Shown here: one piece after another, positions 8,174-16,750 of the stretch
Layout of the letters: the number at the start of each line of letters is the position of its first letter
How positions within the stretch are numbered: the stretch's first letter is position 1
Source of the DNA: Marinococcus halotolerans DSM 16375
GTDB taxonomy: Bacteria > Bacillota > Bacilli > Bacillales > Marinococcaceae
Assembly (NCBI RefSeq): GCF_000420725.1
Contig: NZ_ATVM01000014.1
Location: 25,071-89,070 of the forward strand
Length of the DNA: 64,000 bases
Reading direction: 5' to 3'
Translations under genes and position numbers: made by a program
Notes under the pieces: generated by a model
The model's input: only the letters and a program-made list of their open reading frames with translations
Databases searched by the model: none
What the model was told of the DNA's origin: nothing

Positions 8174-8515
8174 ATGAAAGAAAACAAATTAACCCCGGGG
8201 TCGAATATGCGATGGGAATCCAGCCGGATGATTCTGCCGGAGCACCGGGAAATGTGGCTGCGTCACCAAAAAGAGGACCGGATGAAATTCAGGCCCCTCT
8301 GGGACGAGCAGCAGCTTGAGGAGTTTTCCCACCGCCTTCACGAAGCTGCGGCGGCTGGAGTGGAAGTAACGCTTCATGTGTTTGATCCTTATGCAGAAAT
8401 AAAGATGACCGGAAAAATTCTGCATCTGGACGAGCTGAACAAAACAATTAAAATAGAAGCAGGCGGGGACGTCCGGCATATTGGTGTGCAGGACATTATG
8501 GACCTGGAGACGTAA
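8174..8515 (+). CDS. YolD-like protein
   Basis: 113 residues from the ATG at 8174, preceded by AAAGGAGG; the frame is open upstream but that part lies in the promoter. The layout matches the YolD-like family: an N-terminal basic part (NMRWESSRMILPEHREM), then a mixed alpha/beta domain with FDPYAEIKMTGKILHLD and a final IEAGGDVRHIGVQDIMDLE segment. Family members in B. subtilis sit beside uvrX-type Y-family polymerases and are DNA-damage induced. Here the gene has a LexA box but no polymerase neighbour. The biochemical function of the family is not established. Confidence 0.8.
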   Translation: MKENKLTPGSNMRWESSRMILPEHREMWLRHQKEDRMKFRPLWDEQQLEEFSHRLHEAAAAGVEVTLHVFDPYAEIKMTGKILHLDELNKTIKIEAGGDVRHIGVQDIMDLET

Positions 8516-8583
8516 AAGCATGTTTTTAAAATATACCTGAGGGAAAGAAAGGCAAGAAAAGAACCCAAAAGGGAGCGAATGAA

Positions 8584-8880
8584 ATGAAGGACAAAAAATT
8601 CAGCAGAATTTCCTTAACGTCTTCCCTGGGAGGTGTCGGGCTGATTGCTGTATCTGTCATTGTTTCAGCCGTTTTTTCCCTTCCTGACAGCAGTCCCTTC
8701 GTGCCGTTATTCGGATCGCTGCTGACGATCGGGATTCTGCTGCTGGCGCTCAGTGCATTTATGAGCATGATTGCTTTTTCGCGCCGCGAGCCGGGATGGA
8801 TGAAGCTGAGCGGCTGGATTGTTATGGCGGTGCTTCTGCTCTGGTTTATGGTCAGTCCGGCACTTACCGGGATAGTATAA
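8584..8880 (+). CDS. Small membrane protein of unknown function
   Basis: 98 residues. Three hydrophobic segments are visible, at about 14-32, 40-65 and 75-95, with basic residues at the N-terminus (MKDKKFSR) and in the SRREPGW loop. A GGGAG ribosome site lies nine bases before the ATG. I do not recognise a family. It sits alone between the yolD-like gene and aroA, co-directional with both. Expression as a short integral membrane protein is the only supported statement. Confidence 0.6.
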   Translation: MKDKKFSRISLTSSLGGVGLIAVSVIVSAVFSLPDSSPFVPLFGSLLTIGILLLALSAFMSMIAFSRREPGWMKLSGWIVMAVLLLWFMVSPALTGIV

Positions 8881-8957
8881 GCCTTCGAAAAACGCTGGTT
8901 GCGCGCAGTACTGGTTCGTGGTGTAATGTAGAAAAAGATGCAGAGGACGGATGTTTT

Positions 8958-10304
8958 ATGAGTACACCAGATTTTCGGGCCCGCTCGCCGTGGGCATCAT
9001 TAACAGATGTAGACAAAGTACACGTTTCTCCAGTTTCACCTGGATCGATTCAGACCTCTTTGACGGTGCCGGGAAGCAAAAGCTTTACGAATCGGGCACT
9101 AATTATGGCTGCTCTCGCCGAAGGCACGTCCACCCTTTCAGGCATTTTAAAAAGCGACGACTCGTACTGGTGCCTTGGCGCTTTGCGGGCGCTTGGCGTA
9201 AAGTCCGAAGTAGAGGGTGATACGGTGACGATCCACGGATGTGGGGGCCGGTGGCCGGAGGAGAACGCAGAGCTTTACATAGGTGCTGCCGGTACTACGG
9301 CCCGTTTCCTTCCGGGGCCGCTTGCAGCAGCCGGGAGCGGAGTTTACAAAGTGGAAGCGAGCAAACGAATGAGTGAACGTCCGGTGGAGCCGTTAATGGA
9401 AGCCCTGGAAACGCTCGGAGCCGATGTTCATTACATAGATAAAAAAGGATTTTATCCGCTTGAAATCCATGCGGGCGGGCTCCCCGGTAAAGAAGTGACC
9501 ATCTCCGGCAAATTATCGAGCCAGTTTATCAGCGGGCTGCTTTTGACGGGTGCCTATACAGAGGAAGGCCTGCGTATCCGGATTCCGGATTACATTGTGC
9601 AGCATGCGTATGTACACATTACGCTCGATTTAATGAATCAGTTCGGGGTGCCGGTTACATACAACGAGGATTTAACCGACATGCAGGTACCGGCAAAGAG
9701 CTTTCAGGGCCGGAGCATGGCGCTTGAAGCAGATGCGTCGACAGCCAGCTACTTTATGGCACTGGCGGCACTCACGGCCGGAACGGTCCGTATTAATAAT
9801 TTAACAATGGACACCAATCAGCCGGATATAGGAATGGTGGATGTGTTCGAAAAAATGGGCTGCCGCGTGGAAAAGGGTGACACCTACATTGAAGTCACAG
9901 GTCCGGAACAGCTTTCGGGCGGGTTTGAGCTCAGCATGAAGGAAATGTCTGATCAGACGCTGACCGTTGCTGCCTTGGCTCCGTTTGCCGACGCCCCGAT
10001 TACGGTCCGGGATGTGGAGCATATCCGTCATCACGAATCAGACCGCATTCACGCAGCGTGTACAGAGCTCCAGAAAATGGGCATCCGGGTGGATGAATAC
10101 TCGGACGGCCTGAAAATATACCCGGGAACGCCGATTGGCGTATCGCTTCATTCGTACGATGATCACCGGGTGGCTATGGCCCTTTCGCTGATTGGGGCGA
10201 AGGTGCCCGGAATCTATATTGAAGATCCGGGATGCGTGTCAAAAACGTGTCCAACCTTCTATGACTTGTTTGAAGCAGCCGGTGTACCGGTGAAATTTTC
10301 ATAA
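8958..10304 (+). CDS. aroA: 3-phosphoshikimate 1-carboxyvinyltransferase (EPSP synthase)
   Basis: 448 residues from the ATG at 8958, preceded by AGAGGA; the frame extends upstream through the previous gene without a better start. EPSP synthase motifs are clear: VPGSKSFTNRAL (shikimate-phosphate and PEP site), IGAAGTTARFLPG, KRMSERPVEPL, SSQFISGLLL, DASTASYF and DDHRVAMAL. It joins PEP to shikimate 3-phosphate in aromatic amino acid synthesis. No other shikimate gene is nearby, although Bacillus aro genes usually cluster, so this may be a second copy. The loop reads GAAGT where the common form is GNAGT or GNSGT, which may alter the PEP site. The name is family-level. Confidence 0.85.
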   Translation: MSTPDFRARSPWASLTDVDKVHVSPVSPGSIQTSLTVPGSKSFTNRALIMAALAEGTSTLSGILKSDDSYWCLGALRALGVKSEVEGDTVTIHGCGGRWPEENAELYIGAAGTTARFLPGPLAAAGSGVYKVEASKRMSERPVEPLMEALETLGADVHYIDKKGFYPLEIHAGGLPGKEVTISGKLSSQFISGLLLTGAYTEEGLRIRIPDYIVQHAYVHITLDLMNQFGVPVTYNEDLTDMQVPAKSFQGRSMALEADASTASYFMALAALTAGTVRINNLTMDTNQPDIGMVDVFEKMGCRVEKGDTYIEVTGPEQLSGGFELSMKEMSDQTLTVAALAPFADAPITVRDVEHIRHHESDRIHAACTELQKMGIRVDEYSDGLKIYPGTPIGVSLHSYDDHRVAMALSLIGAKVPGIYIEDPGCVSKTCPTFYDLFEAAGVPVKFS

Positions 10305-10339
10305 AAAAGAAGCCCTCTCCGCTTTTAGGAGGGGGCTTC
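10303..10339 (-). terminator. Terminator after the copper storage protein gene
   Basis: GAAGCCCTCTCC (10309-10320) pairs with GGAGGGGGCTTC (10328-10339), one mismatch. A six-base A-run on the plus strand (10303-10308) gives the U-tract for minus-strand transcripts. It may also slow aroA transcription from the other side. Confidence 0.8.
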
Positions 10340-10350
10340 TAGCGCAGAAA

Positions 10351-10689
10351 TTATGATGCGGCAAGCTCCCGGCAGGCTTTTTCACAGCGGTAGCAGGCAT
10401 CTGCGCAGTCTTTGCAATGCTGATGATCGTGCTTGGCGCATTCATCCCCGCATGCTTTGCACGCCTCTGCACAAAGCTGAGCAGTCTCTTTCATCAACGG
10501 GCTGTTGGACTGGATGGCTTTAGCCGTCAGGGCACAAATGTCCGCGCATTCGCGGTCAAGACGTATACATTCGGCCATCATTTTCACGTCGTCCTCCTGC
10601 AGGCAGTCGTTAAAGCACTGATTGCACTGCTTCATACATTCGATGCAGGCTTCGAGGCATTCCTTCTGTGCAGCGTTCACACTCATCAT
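10351..10689 (-). CDS. Four-helix-bundle copper storage protein (Csp3-like, DUF326)
   Basis: 112 residues with 18 cysteines spaced mostly as CxxC or CxxxC along helices (for example CLEACIECMKQCNQC and CADACYRCEKAC), plus a His-rich stretch KHDHQH. This is the pattern of Csp3 proteins such as B. subtilis YhjQ, whose bundles bind many Cu(I) ions along the helix cores. There is no signal peptide, so storage would be cytosolic. Start is one of two adjacent ATGs after AAAGG. Together with the copC/copD-like pair at the window start it suggests the strain handles copper actively, though the loci are 10 kb apart. Confidence 0.88.
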   Translation of the reverse strand: MMSVNAAQKECLEACIECMKQCNQCFNDCLQEDDVKMMAECIRLDRECADICALTAKAIQSNSPLMKETAQLCAEACKACGDECAKHDHQHCKDCADACYRCEKACRELAAS

Positions 10690-10749
10690 CCTTTCTCATA
10701 TTAGGTGCTGGTATAGGGGTTCCCGGCAGGGGTATTTATTCAAACGTAA

Positions 10750-10783
10750 AATATGTGGAAGCAGGAAGGCTTCACCTGCTTCT
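10750..10783 (-). terminator. Weak hairpin terminator after NO synthase
   Basis: GAAGCAGG (10758-10765) pairs with CCTGCTTC (10775-10782) just downstream of the NOS stop. The T-rich stretch that follows on the minus strand is interrupted, so termination may be partial. Confidence 0.5.
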
Positions 10784-10791
10784 TTGTATCA

Positions 10792-11883
10792 TTATTTATA
10801 GGGATGCTGCTGGTAAAAGAAATTCGGGGTGTGCATGATATTGCGGTAGGAGCTGTGAAAAATATGAGTAGCGGCCGGCGATACCGGCGGGATCAGCCAT
10901 GTCCAGTCACCGGTTACTTCCCGGCCTGCTTTTTGCTCCTGCTGCTCAAACCGGCCAAACTGCGAAGCAGCCGTGTGATGATCCACCATGCTGACGCCTG
11001 CTTTTTTATACGAATGCAGCACGGCGCGGTTCAGTTCGACAAGCGCCCGGTCCTTCCATAAACTTCCCGCATACGTCCGGTCGATGCCAAGCGCGTCTGC
11101 AACCTGCGGGAGCATATTGTAGCGATCCTCGTCTGCGAGGTTCCGGGCCCCAATCTCGGTTTCCATGTACCAGCCGTTAAACGGAGCGGCCGTATACGTG
11201 ATGCCGCCGATTTCCATTTTCATATCCGAAACAATCGGCACGGCGTACCATTTTAAACCGAGCGTGGAAAAAGCATCGCTATCCGGATGGGTAATCGGTA
11301 CTTCGAGTACTTCTTCGGCCTTCAACGGGAACCACTGGGGAGCGCCTTCGTTTACCTGAACGACCAGGGGAAGAAGGTCAAAGGATGTTTCTTCGCCCCT
11401 CCATCCCAGTGATTCACAGTACTTTGTGAAAGCAGCAGACTGCGGGTCGCCAATGATTTCTCCGTCCCGCTCGTAGCCGGCGTAGCGGATCAGCTGGTAG
11501 TTCCATATACGCATCCGCTCCTCCCCGTTTTTGACCGAAGGAAATACAGAGATCGTGGGAATAATTTTCCCGCCGTTTTCTGCGTAACGGATATGGTGGC
11601 GAAGCGCCCTGGCCGCCTGTTCTCCGGTACGCACGTCCCGGCAGTCGATGACCTGCAGGCTTTTCCAGAAAAACCGGCCGATGCAGCGGTTGCTGTTGCG
11701 CCAGGAGACCTTCGCTCCAAATGCCAGCTCCTCAAACGTATGTTCATAATGCCCGGAAGCTTCAATCTCCTGCTCTACGTTTTCCCAGCGCGCCTGAAAA
11801 ATTTCCGCTAGCTGGTCTGTTTCCCGGTAATACTGCTCTAAAAATGCGTATGCGTCCTGTTTTAATTTTTCTATATTAGTCAT
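10792..11883 (-). CDS. nos: Bacterial nitric oxide synthase, oxygenase domain
   Basis: 363 residues, matching the oxygenase-only NOS of Bacillus. The heme thiolate ligand is C67 in [14 protein letters not shown], and the substrate-arginine glutamate is E243 in [11 protein letters not shown]. It converts L-arginine to citrulline and NO in the cytoplasm, borrowing electrons from cellular flavodoxin or reductase systems since no reductase domain is fused. NO from this enzyme is known to protect bacilli from oxidants and some antibiotics. It is transcribed alone, with no reductase gene nearby. Confidence 0.96.
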   Translation of the reverse strand: MTNIEKLKQDAYAFLEQYYRETDQLAEIFQARWENVEQEIEASGHYEHTFEELAFGAKVSWRNSNRCIGRFFWKSLQVIDCRDVRTGEQAARALRHHIRYAENGGKIIPTISVFPSVKNGEERMRIWNYQLIRYAGYERDGEIIGDPQSAAFTKYCESLGWRGEETSFDLLPLVVQVNEGAPQWFPLKAEEVLEVPITHPDSDAFSTLGLKWYAVPIVSDMKMEIGGITYTAAPFNGWYMETEIGARNLADEDRYNMLPQVADALGIDRTYAGSLWKDRALVELNRAVLHSYKKAGVSMVDHHTAASQFGRFEQQEQKAGREVTGDWTWLIPPVSPAATHIFHSSYRNIMHTPNFFYQQHPYK

Positions 11884-12078
11884 TATTTGTCTGCACCTCA
11901 GCTTTTGCCTTTTTTCCAGTATAAAGGTATCAACTGCTATTATCGAAAAATCAATCTTACAAAAGCTATTTCCCGGGAAATAAACAGCTGTGGCAATGAC
12001 AGATAAATGTACGAGTTGACACGTTCTTCAAGGAAGCGAATACTGGAAACGAAAAATAAAGGGAAGCGAGTGATAGCA

Positions 12079-13053
12079 ATGAAAGCAGTAATTACTACAG
12101 AAAACGGCGGACCAGAGGTACTGCAGATTCAGGATCGTGAGGCTCCGAAGCCGGAGATGGACGAGGTGCTGATCAGGGTGAAGGCAGCAGCCGTGAACCG
12201 GACCGATATTTTAAACCGGGAGGGCAAGGCCGGATATATCGAAAACCCGGTGCTCGGCATTGAAGTGGCTGGCGTGGTGGAAGAAGCAGGCACTGAGAAC
12301 CCGTTTTCGCCGGGCGACCGGGTAATGGGGCTCGTAAATGGCGGCGGCTACGCAGAGTATGCTGTTATGAGGGCCGACCGGGTGATGCGGATACCGGAGG
12401 CGTACACGTATGCTGAAGCAGCGGCCGTGCCGGAGGTATTCTTAACGGCCTATCAGACGCTTTATTGGATCGGGCACCTGAATCAGCACGAAGCCGTCCT
12501 CGTTCATGCCGGGGGAAGCGGTGTGGGCACAGCGGCTATACAGCTAGCCACCCAGCTTTCCTCGGCCCGGGTAATTACCACCGCCGGGTCAGCGGAAAAG
12601 CTGGCATTCACCCAAAAGCTTGGCGCAGATGTCTGCATTAACTATAAAGAACAGAATTTTGAGGAGGAGGTACTTGCAGCTACTGGCGATCAGGGAGTAA
12701 ACGTGATTTTGGATTTTGTCGGAGCCTCGTACTGGGAACAGAACCTAAAAAGCATTCAAACTGACGGCCGATGGGTGTTGATTGGCGTGCTTGGCGGGGC
12801 GAACGTGCCGAACGTGAATCTGATGAAGCTTTTAATGAAGCGCGTGCAGCTGACAGGGACGCTCCTTACGCCGCGGAGCGACGAATATAAAGCCGAGCTG
12901 AGCAGGGATTTTGTGAAGCATGCGATGCCGCATCTTGAGGACGGCTCCATTCGTCCTATCGTAGACACGGTATTTTCATTTGAACAGATCGCGGATGCGC
13001 ACCGGCATATGCAGGATAATAAAAACATCGGAAAAATCATATTGGAATGGTAG
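12079..13053 (+). CDS. NAD(P)H:quinone oxidoreductase, zinc-free MDR family
   Basis: 324 residues from the ATG at 12079; GGGAAGCGAG upstream is the ribosome site and the frame is open further upstream. The N-terminal GroES-like domain includes VKAAAVNRTDIL and GIEVAGVV; the Rossmann motif is HAGGSGVGTAAIQLA near residue 155. Catalytic and structural zinc ligands of alcohol dehydrogenases are absent, placing it with quinone oxidoreductases of the PIG3/QOR type, which reduce quinones with NADPH. Substrate is unknown. It is divergent from nos and separated from uvsE by a shared terminator. Confidence 0.85.
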   Translation: MKAVITTENGGPEVLQIQDREAPKPEMDEVLIRVKAAAVNRTDILNREGKAGYIENPVLGIEVAGVVEEAGTENPFSPGDRVMGLVNGGGYAEYAVMRADRVMRIPEAYTYAEAAAVPEVFLTAYQTLYWIGHLNQHEAVLVHAGGSGVGTAAIQLATQLSSARVITTAGSAEKLAFTQKLGADVCINYKEQNFEEEVLAATGDQGVNVILDFVGASYWEQNLKSIQTDGRWVLIGVLGGANVPNVNLMKLLMKRVQLTGTLLTPRSDEYKAELSRDFVKHAMPHLEDGSIRPIVDTVFSFEQIADAHRHMQDNKNIGKIILEW

Positions 13054-13056
13054 AAA

Positions 13057-13085
13057 AAAAGAGCCTGAACCCAGGCTCTTTTTTA
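13057..13085. terminator. Bidirectional terminator between quinone oxidoreductase and uvsE
   Basis: AAAGAGCCTG AACC CAGGCTCTTT is a perfect stem-loop flanked by A-run and T-run on its two sides. It lies three bases after one stop and seven before the convergent stop, so it serves both genes. Confidence 0.93.
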
Positions 13086-13091
13086 TGCTCT

Positions 13092-14060
13092 TTATTTCCA
13101 CTGGAGCTCTGCCCCGCCGGTGCGTGTCACGTTCCGCCGCGAAGCGAGGTCTTCGACAAGCTGCAGAAGCGCATAGTCCTTCTGCTTTGCTTCAATCATC
13201 CCGTCAATAGGCTCGCCGATCTGCTTTAAGGCCTGCAAAAACGGAAGATTAAACTCCGGATCCACGTAATCGGCATGGCTGCGGAAGGCCTCGGACGATT
13301 TCGGCGAGGAAAGATGGATTTTCGGCCGGCTGTCGGTATGGGCCCACGTATCGATGAACCGGGGCAGCAGCTCCTCCAGACGTTCATCCCCGGAATGGTT
13401 GGCCTCGAAGTGATGGTAATCAAACATCATTGGAATATTTTCCTGTTCACAGACAGCGAGCACGTCGCCTGCAGTGTATGTCTTATCATCATTTTCGAGC
13501 GTCATCCGTGCCTTGATTTTTCCGGGCAGCTGCTGAAGGTTTTCGTGAAACCGTGCCACTGCCGCTTTTTTGTCTCCATAGGCTCCCCCGACGTGCAGGT
13601 TGATCCATGCCCTTTGTTCAAGACCCATTGCTTCGAGCATATGGTAATGATACTCCATGTCCTGTACGGCATTGGCGGTGACATGCGGCTTGTCGCTTGT
13701 AAATAACGTAAACTGGTTCGGATGAAAGCTTGGGCGGATATTGTGTTCACGCACGAGTCTGCCGATTTCCTTGTATAAATCCGCAAAAGGCGTTATGTAA
13801 TCCCAGGCGGCGTCTTCATGCGTAGCGAGCGGCGCAAGCGAGGAAGAAAAACGGTACAAAGGAATGTCGTGGGCGATATTGTAGTGAAGCATGCGGATCG
13901 TATGCTCCAGGTTTAAACGGGTAACCTCCCGCAGCTTATCCTCGCGGCTTTCGGGGTCCATCTTCTGCCAGCGCGTCAGTGTCATTGTTTTTCCCGGGGA
14001 AGCGTTCCAGAGAGCGAGAGCCTGAGATACGTATCCGAGTCGTAAAGTCATCATATACAT
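13092..14060 (-). CDS. uvsE: UV DNA damage endonuclease
   Basis: 322 residues from the ATG at 14060, close to the 320 of B. subtilis UvsE. In-frame ATGs also lie at 14054 and 14051; GGAGG ends four bases before the first, so the second or third may be preferred. The sequence follows the UvsE TIM-barrel pattern: LRLGYVSQ at the start, RFSSSLAP, SFHPNQFTLF, HVGGAYGDK, LENDDKTYT, and DYHH near residue 230, which supply the metal-binding His, Glu and Asp residues. It nicks DNA 5' of UV photoproducts to start excision repair. No LexA box is visible upstream. Confidence 0.92.
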   Translation of the reverse strand: MYMMTLRLGYVSQALALWNASPGKTMTLTRWQKMDPESREDKLREVTRLNLEHTIRMLHYNIAHDIPLYRFSSSLAPLATHEDAAWDYITPFADLYKEIGRLVREHNIRPSFHPNQFTLFTSDKPHVTANAVQDMEYHYHMLEAMGLEQRAWINLHVGGAYGDKKAAVARFHENLQQLPGKIKARMTLENDDKTYTAGDVLAVCEQENIPMMFDYHHFEANHSGDERLEELLPRFIDTWAHTDSRPKIHLSSPKSSEAFRSHADYVDPEFNLPFLQALKQIGEPIDGMIEAKQKDYALLQLVEDLASRRNVTRTGGAELQWK

Positions 14061-14153
14061 ACTGCCTCCATTTTCAGTTCTTTGTTCCACATACCCAAAA
14101 ACTCGCAGGCGTAGTCTTTAAAAGCAGAGAATTAATTAAATAAATCGTGACTT

Positions 14154-14207
14154 AATTGAACGAATATTGTAAAATAGTTTAAACGATAATAATAAAAACG
14201 TTCAATT
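14154..14207. promoter_or_regulatory. Widely spaced 9-bp inverted repeat upstream of the ABC exporter operon
   Basis: AATTGAACG (14154-14162) and CGTTCAATT (14199-14207) are perfect inverted copies 36 bp apart, flanking the presumed promoter and ending 14 bases before the GTG start. They are a plausible operator pair for the TetR-family regulator encoded by the third gene of the operon. A palindromic GTTTAAAC lies between them. Confidence 0.45.
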
Positions 14208-14221
14208 TAGGGGGTGTAGAC

Positions 14222-15121
14222 GTGAATGAACTGGTGAAATTAGAGGGCGTGTCAAAATATTTTGGGAAGCATGCGGCGCTTGAGCATGTGGATTTGACGA
14301 TCCAAAACGGAGAAACGATAGGGTTTTTAGGTCCAAACGGCTCAGGAAAGTCCACCACGATCCGGGTAATGCTCGGTCTGCTGAAAAAAAGCGGCGGTGA
14401 AGTGAAGCTGTTTGGCAAAGATGCGTGGACCGGGGCCGTAGATATCCATAAACGGGTAGCTTACGTACCGGGTGATGTGAACGTCTGGCCGAATTTAACC
14501 GGCGGCCAGGTGATTGATGTTCTCGGGAAGCTGCACGGTAAATTTAATGAGGAGAAACGCCAGCAGCTGATTGAACGCTTTCAACTCGACCCGCGGAAAA
14601 AAAGCAAAACGTATTCGAAGGGAAACCGGCAGAAGCTCGCGCTCATTACGGCGTTCGCCTCGGAAGCGGACCTGTATATTTTTGACGAACCGACCTCGGG
14701 CCTGGACCCGTTAATGGCCTCCATCTTCCGGGAGTGCGTACGGGAGCTAAAGCACGAAGGAAAGGCCGTACTGCTTTCGAGCCACATACTCGCAGAGGTG
14801 GAGGAGCTGTGTGATCGGGTCAGCATTATTAAAGAAGGAAAAATTATTGAATCCGGAACGCTTGAGGAGCTGCGGCATTTAACGCGTATTTCCATTACGG
14901 CAGAAACGAAGGAGACGGTCGCTTCTTTAGTGGAACGGAGCGATGTTCACCAGTGGGAAGCAGACGGTTCGAAGGTGCACTTTTACGTGGACGTGGAAGG
15001 GCTGGCGCCGGTCATGCAGAAGCTCGCGGCAGCAGGCGTGGTTTCATTGGAATCAAGGCCGCCGACGCTTGAAGAGATTTTTCTTCGCCATTATGAATCG
15101 AAGGCAGGGGAAGCAGGATGA
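14222..15121 (+). CDS. ABC transporter ATP-binding protein
   Basis: 299 residues from a GTG after AGGGGG. Walker A is GPNGSGKST (about residue 40), the signature is the variant YSKGNRQKLAL in place of LSGGQ, Walker B is LYIFDEPTSGLDP, and the H-loop is SSHIL. The C-terminal 70 residues form the extra domain usual in drug and antibiotic exporters of the CcmA/NatA type. It powers the permease encoded next, whose ATG overlaps this stop (ATGA). The TetR gene that follows suggests a drug-induced exporter. Confidence 0.93.
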   Translation: MNELVKLEGVSKYFGKHAALEHVDLTIQNGETIGFLGPNGSGKSTTIRVMLGLLKKSGGEVKLFGKDAWTGAVDIHKRVAYVPGDVNVWPNLTGGQVIDVLGKLHGKFNEEKRQQLIERFQLDPRKKSKTYSKGNRQKLALITAFASEADLYIFDEPTSGLDPLMASIFRECVRELKHEGKAVLLSSHILAEVEELCDRVSIIKEGKIIESGTLEELRHLTRISITAETKETVASLVERSDVHQWEADGSKVHFYVDVEGLAPVMQKLAAAGVVSLESRPPTLEEIFLRHYESKAGEAG

Positions 15122-16722
15122 ACATGTCAGTGTTCACAGGAACAGGCACTCTGTTTCGGATAATGATCCGGAAAGAAAGAGTTCGGCTGTCTATTTGGAT
15201 CGTTTCGATTTCGGTGCTGTTTCTGCTCAGTATTCTCAGCTTTCCGGAAACGTATCCGACACAGGAAGACCGGCAGGGCCGGGCGCTTCTTTTAGAAAGT
15301 CCGGCACTCCGGGCGATGGCCGGGCCCGGCTACGGGATTGAGAATTATACGTTCGGTGCGATGATTACAAATGAGATGTTTTTATACGTGGCGGTCGCAG
15401 CTGCGTTTATGAGTATTTTCATGATTGTCCGCAATACAAGAGCAGAAGAGGAAAGCGGACTATCGGAGCTTGTGAAAGCAGGAGCTGTCGGCCGGGTCAG
15501 TATGTCTGCCGCTGCTTTTTTACTGATGGTGCTCTCAAATCTTTTCATCGCCGTCATTATCATCATCGGTATGCCTTATACGATAGAGGGACTCAGCTGG
15601 GAAGGGGCTTCAGCTTTCGGAATCGGGGTCGCCGGTGTCGGGATCATGTTTGGCACCATCAGCCTGTTGATGGCTCAGGTGAGTGAAAGTGCTGGAGCAG
15701 CGTCCGGCATCAGCTCTGCGCTGCTTGGCCTGGCATTTTTGTTCCGGGCTGTCGGCGACGTGGCTTCTGTAGATGCGTGGCGGTGGCTGTCTCCAATTGG
15801 ATGGGGGCAGGCCATGCGCGCCTTCGTGGACGAGCGCTGGTGGCCGCTCGGCTTGTTTGGCGGGGGTATTATACTACTCGCAGTGGCGGCCATTTATGTA
15901 GACTACCGCCGGGACGACGGGGCTGGTGTGCTGCGGGTACAGGGCGGAAAAGCCCGGGCCGGGGGCGGTCTGACCCACCTGCTTGGGCTGCAGAGCTTTT
16001 TATTTCGTTGGGTTTTTCTGAGTTGGGCAGCCGGAGCGGCTCTGTACGGAGTGGCGATGGGGGCCATAAGTGAAGAAGCTGCTGACTTTTTTGCGGATAA
16101 TCCAATTGGAGAAGATTTTCTCGTACAGGCCGAGGGTGCTACGCTTGCAGAATCGCTATTTGCCACTTATATGGCATTTCTTGCAATGCTTGCAGCAGGC
16201 TATGCTCTGCAGGTGATGACCAAAATGCTCCGGGAGGAGAAGAGCGGCCGGGGAGAAATCCTGCTGGTTCAGTCTGTGCCGCGTCCGCGGTGGATGCTTG
16301 ATTATCTCCTGATTTCCTGCGTGGGCAGTTTTATGCTGCTTGTGATCAGCGGCATAGGTGCCGGGGCGCTTTACGGCTACTACACTGACAGTGCAGACGG
16401 GGCATGGAAGGTGTTTTTCGCTGCCATCGCCCAGACGCCGGCTGTCTGGGTGTTTGTTGGCCTGGCGGCTTTGCTGATGGGCCTGTGGCCTAAGGCGCTG
16501 TCACTCGTCTGGCTTGTGTATACAGCGTTTACCCTGATCGGGCTTATTGGGCCGCTGCTTCAGCTGCCGGAATGGGTGAGCGATATTTCACCATACGCCC
16601 AGATTCCGGGCGTGCCTGCAGAGGAGTGGACAGTCTGGTCGACCGTCATTCTTCTGGCAGTATTCGCTGTTTTTACGGTCGTCGGAATGTATACAATTAG
16701 AAAAAGAGATTTGGTCATTTAA
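15118..16722 (+). CDS. ABC exporter permease, long antibiotic-exporter type
   Basis: 534 residues with about twelve hydrophobic segments in two similar halves of six. This is the layout of single-chain permeases often annotated as polyketide antibiotic exporters. The sequence is rich in Gly/Ala helices, and its central region (about 260-290) is a short polar linker with RRDDG and KARAGGG. It overlaps the ATPase gene by four bases. Substrate is unknown; family members export hydrophobic drugs or surfactant-like compounds. It is followed after 28 bases by the TetR gene. Confidence 0.88.
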   Translation: MNMSVFTGTGTLFRIMIRKERVRLSIWIVSISVLFLLSILSFPETYPTQEDRQGRALLLESPALRAMAGPGYGIENYTFGAMITNEMFLYVAVAAAFMSIFMIVRNTRAEEESGLSELVKAGAVGRVSMSAAAFLLMVLSNLFIAVIIIIGMPYTIEGLSWEGASAFGIGVAGVGIMFGTISLLMAQVSESAGAASGISSALLGLAFLFRAVGDVASVDAWRWLSPIGWGQAMRAFVDERWWPLGLFGGGIILLAVAAIYVDYRRDDGAGVLRVQGGKARAGGGLTHLLGLQSFLFRWVFLSWAAGAALYGVAMGAISEEAADFFADNPIGEDFLVQAEGATLAESLFATYMAFLAMLAAGYALQVMTKMLREEKSGRGEILLVQSVPRPRWMLDYLLISCVGSFMLLVISGIGAGALYGYYTDSADGAWKVFFAAIAQTPAVWVFVGLAALLMGLWPKALSLVWLVYTAFTLIGLIGPLLQLPEWVSDISPYAQIPGVPAEEWTVWSTVILLAVFAVFTVVGMYTIRKRDLVI

Positions 16723-16750
16723 AGAAAGGAAAGGAATGGGGAAATAAGCG

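Noticed and set aside
14061..14160. LexA box before uvsE.
   Set aside because: No GAACNNNNGTTC is present; only scattered GTTC words.
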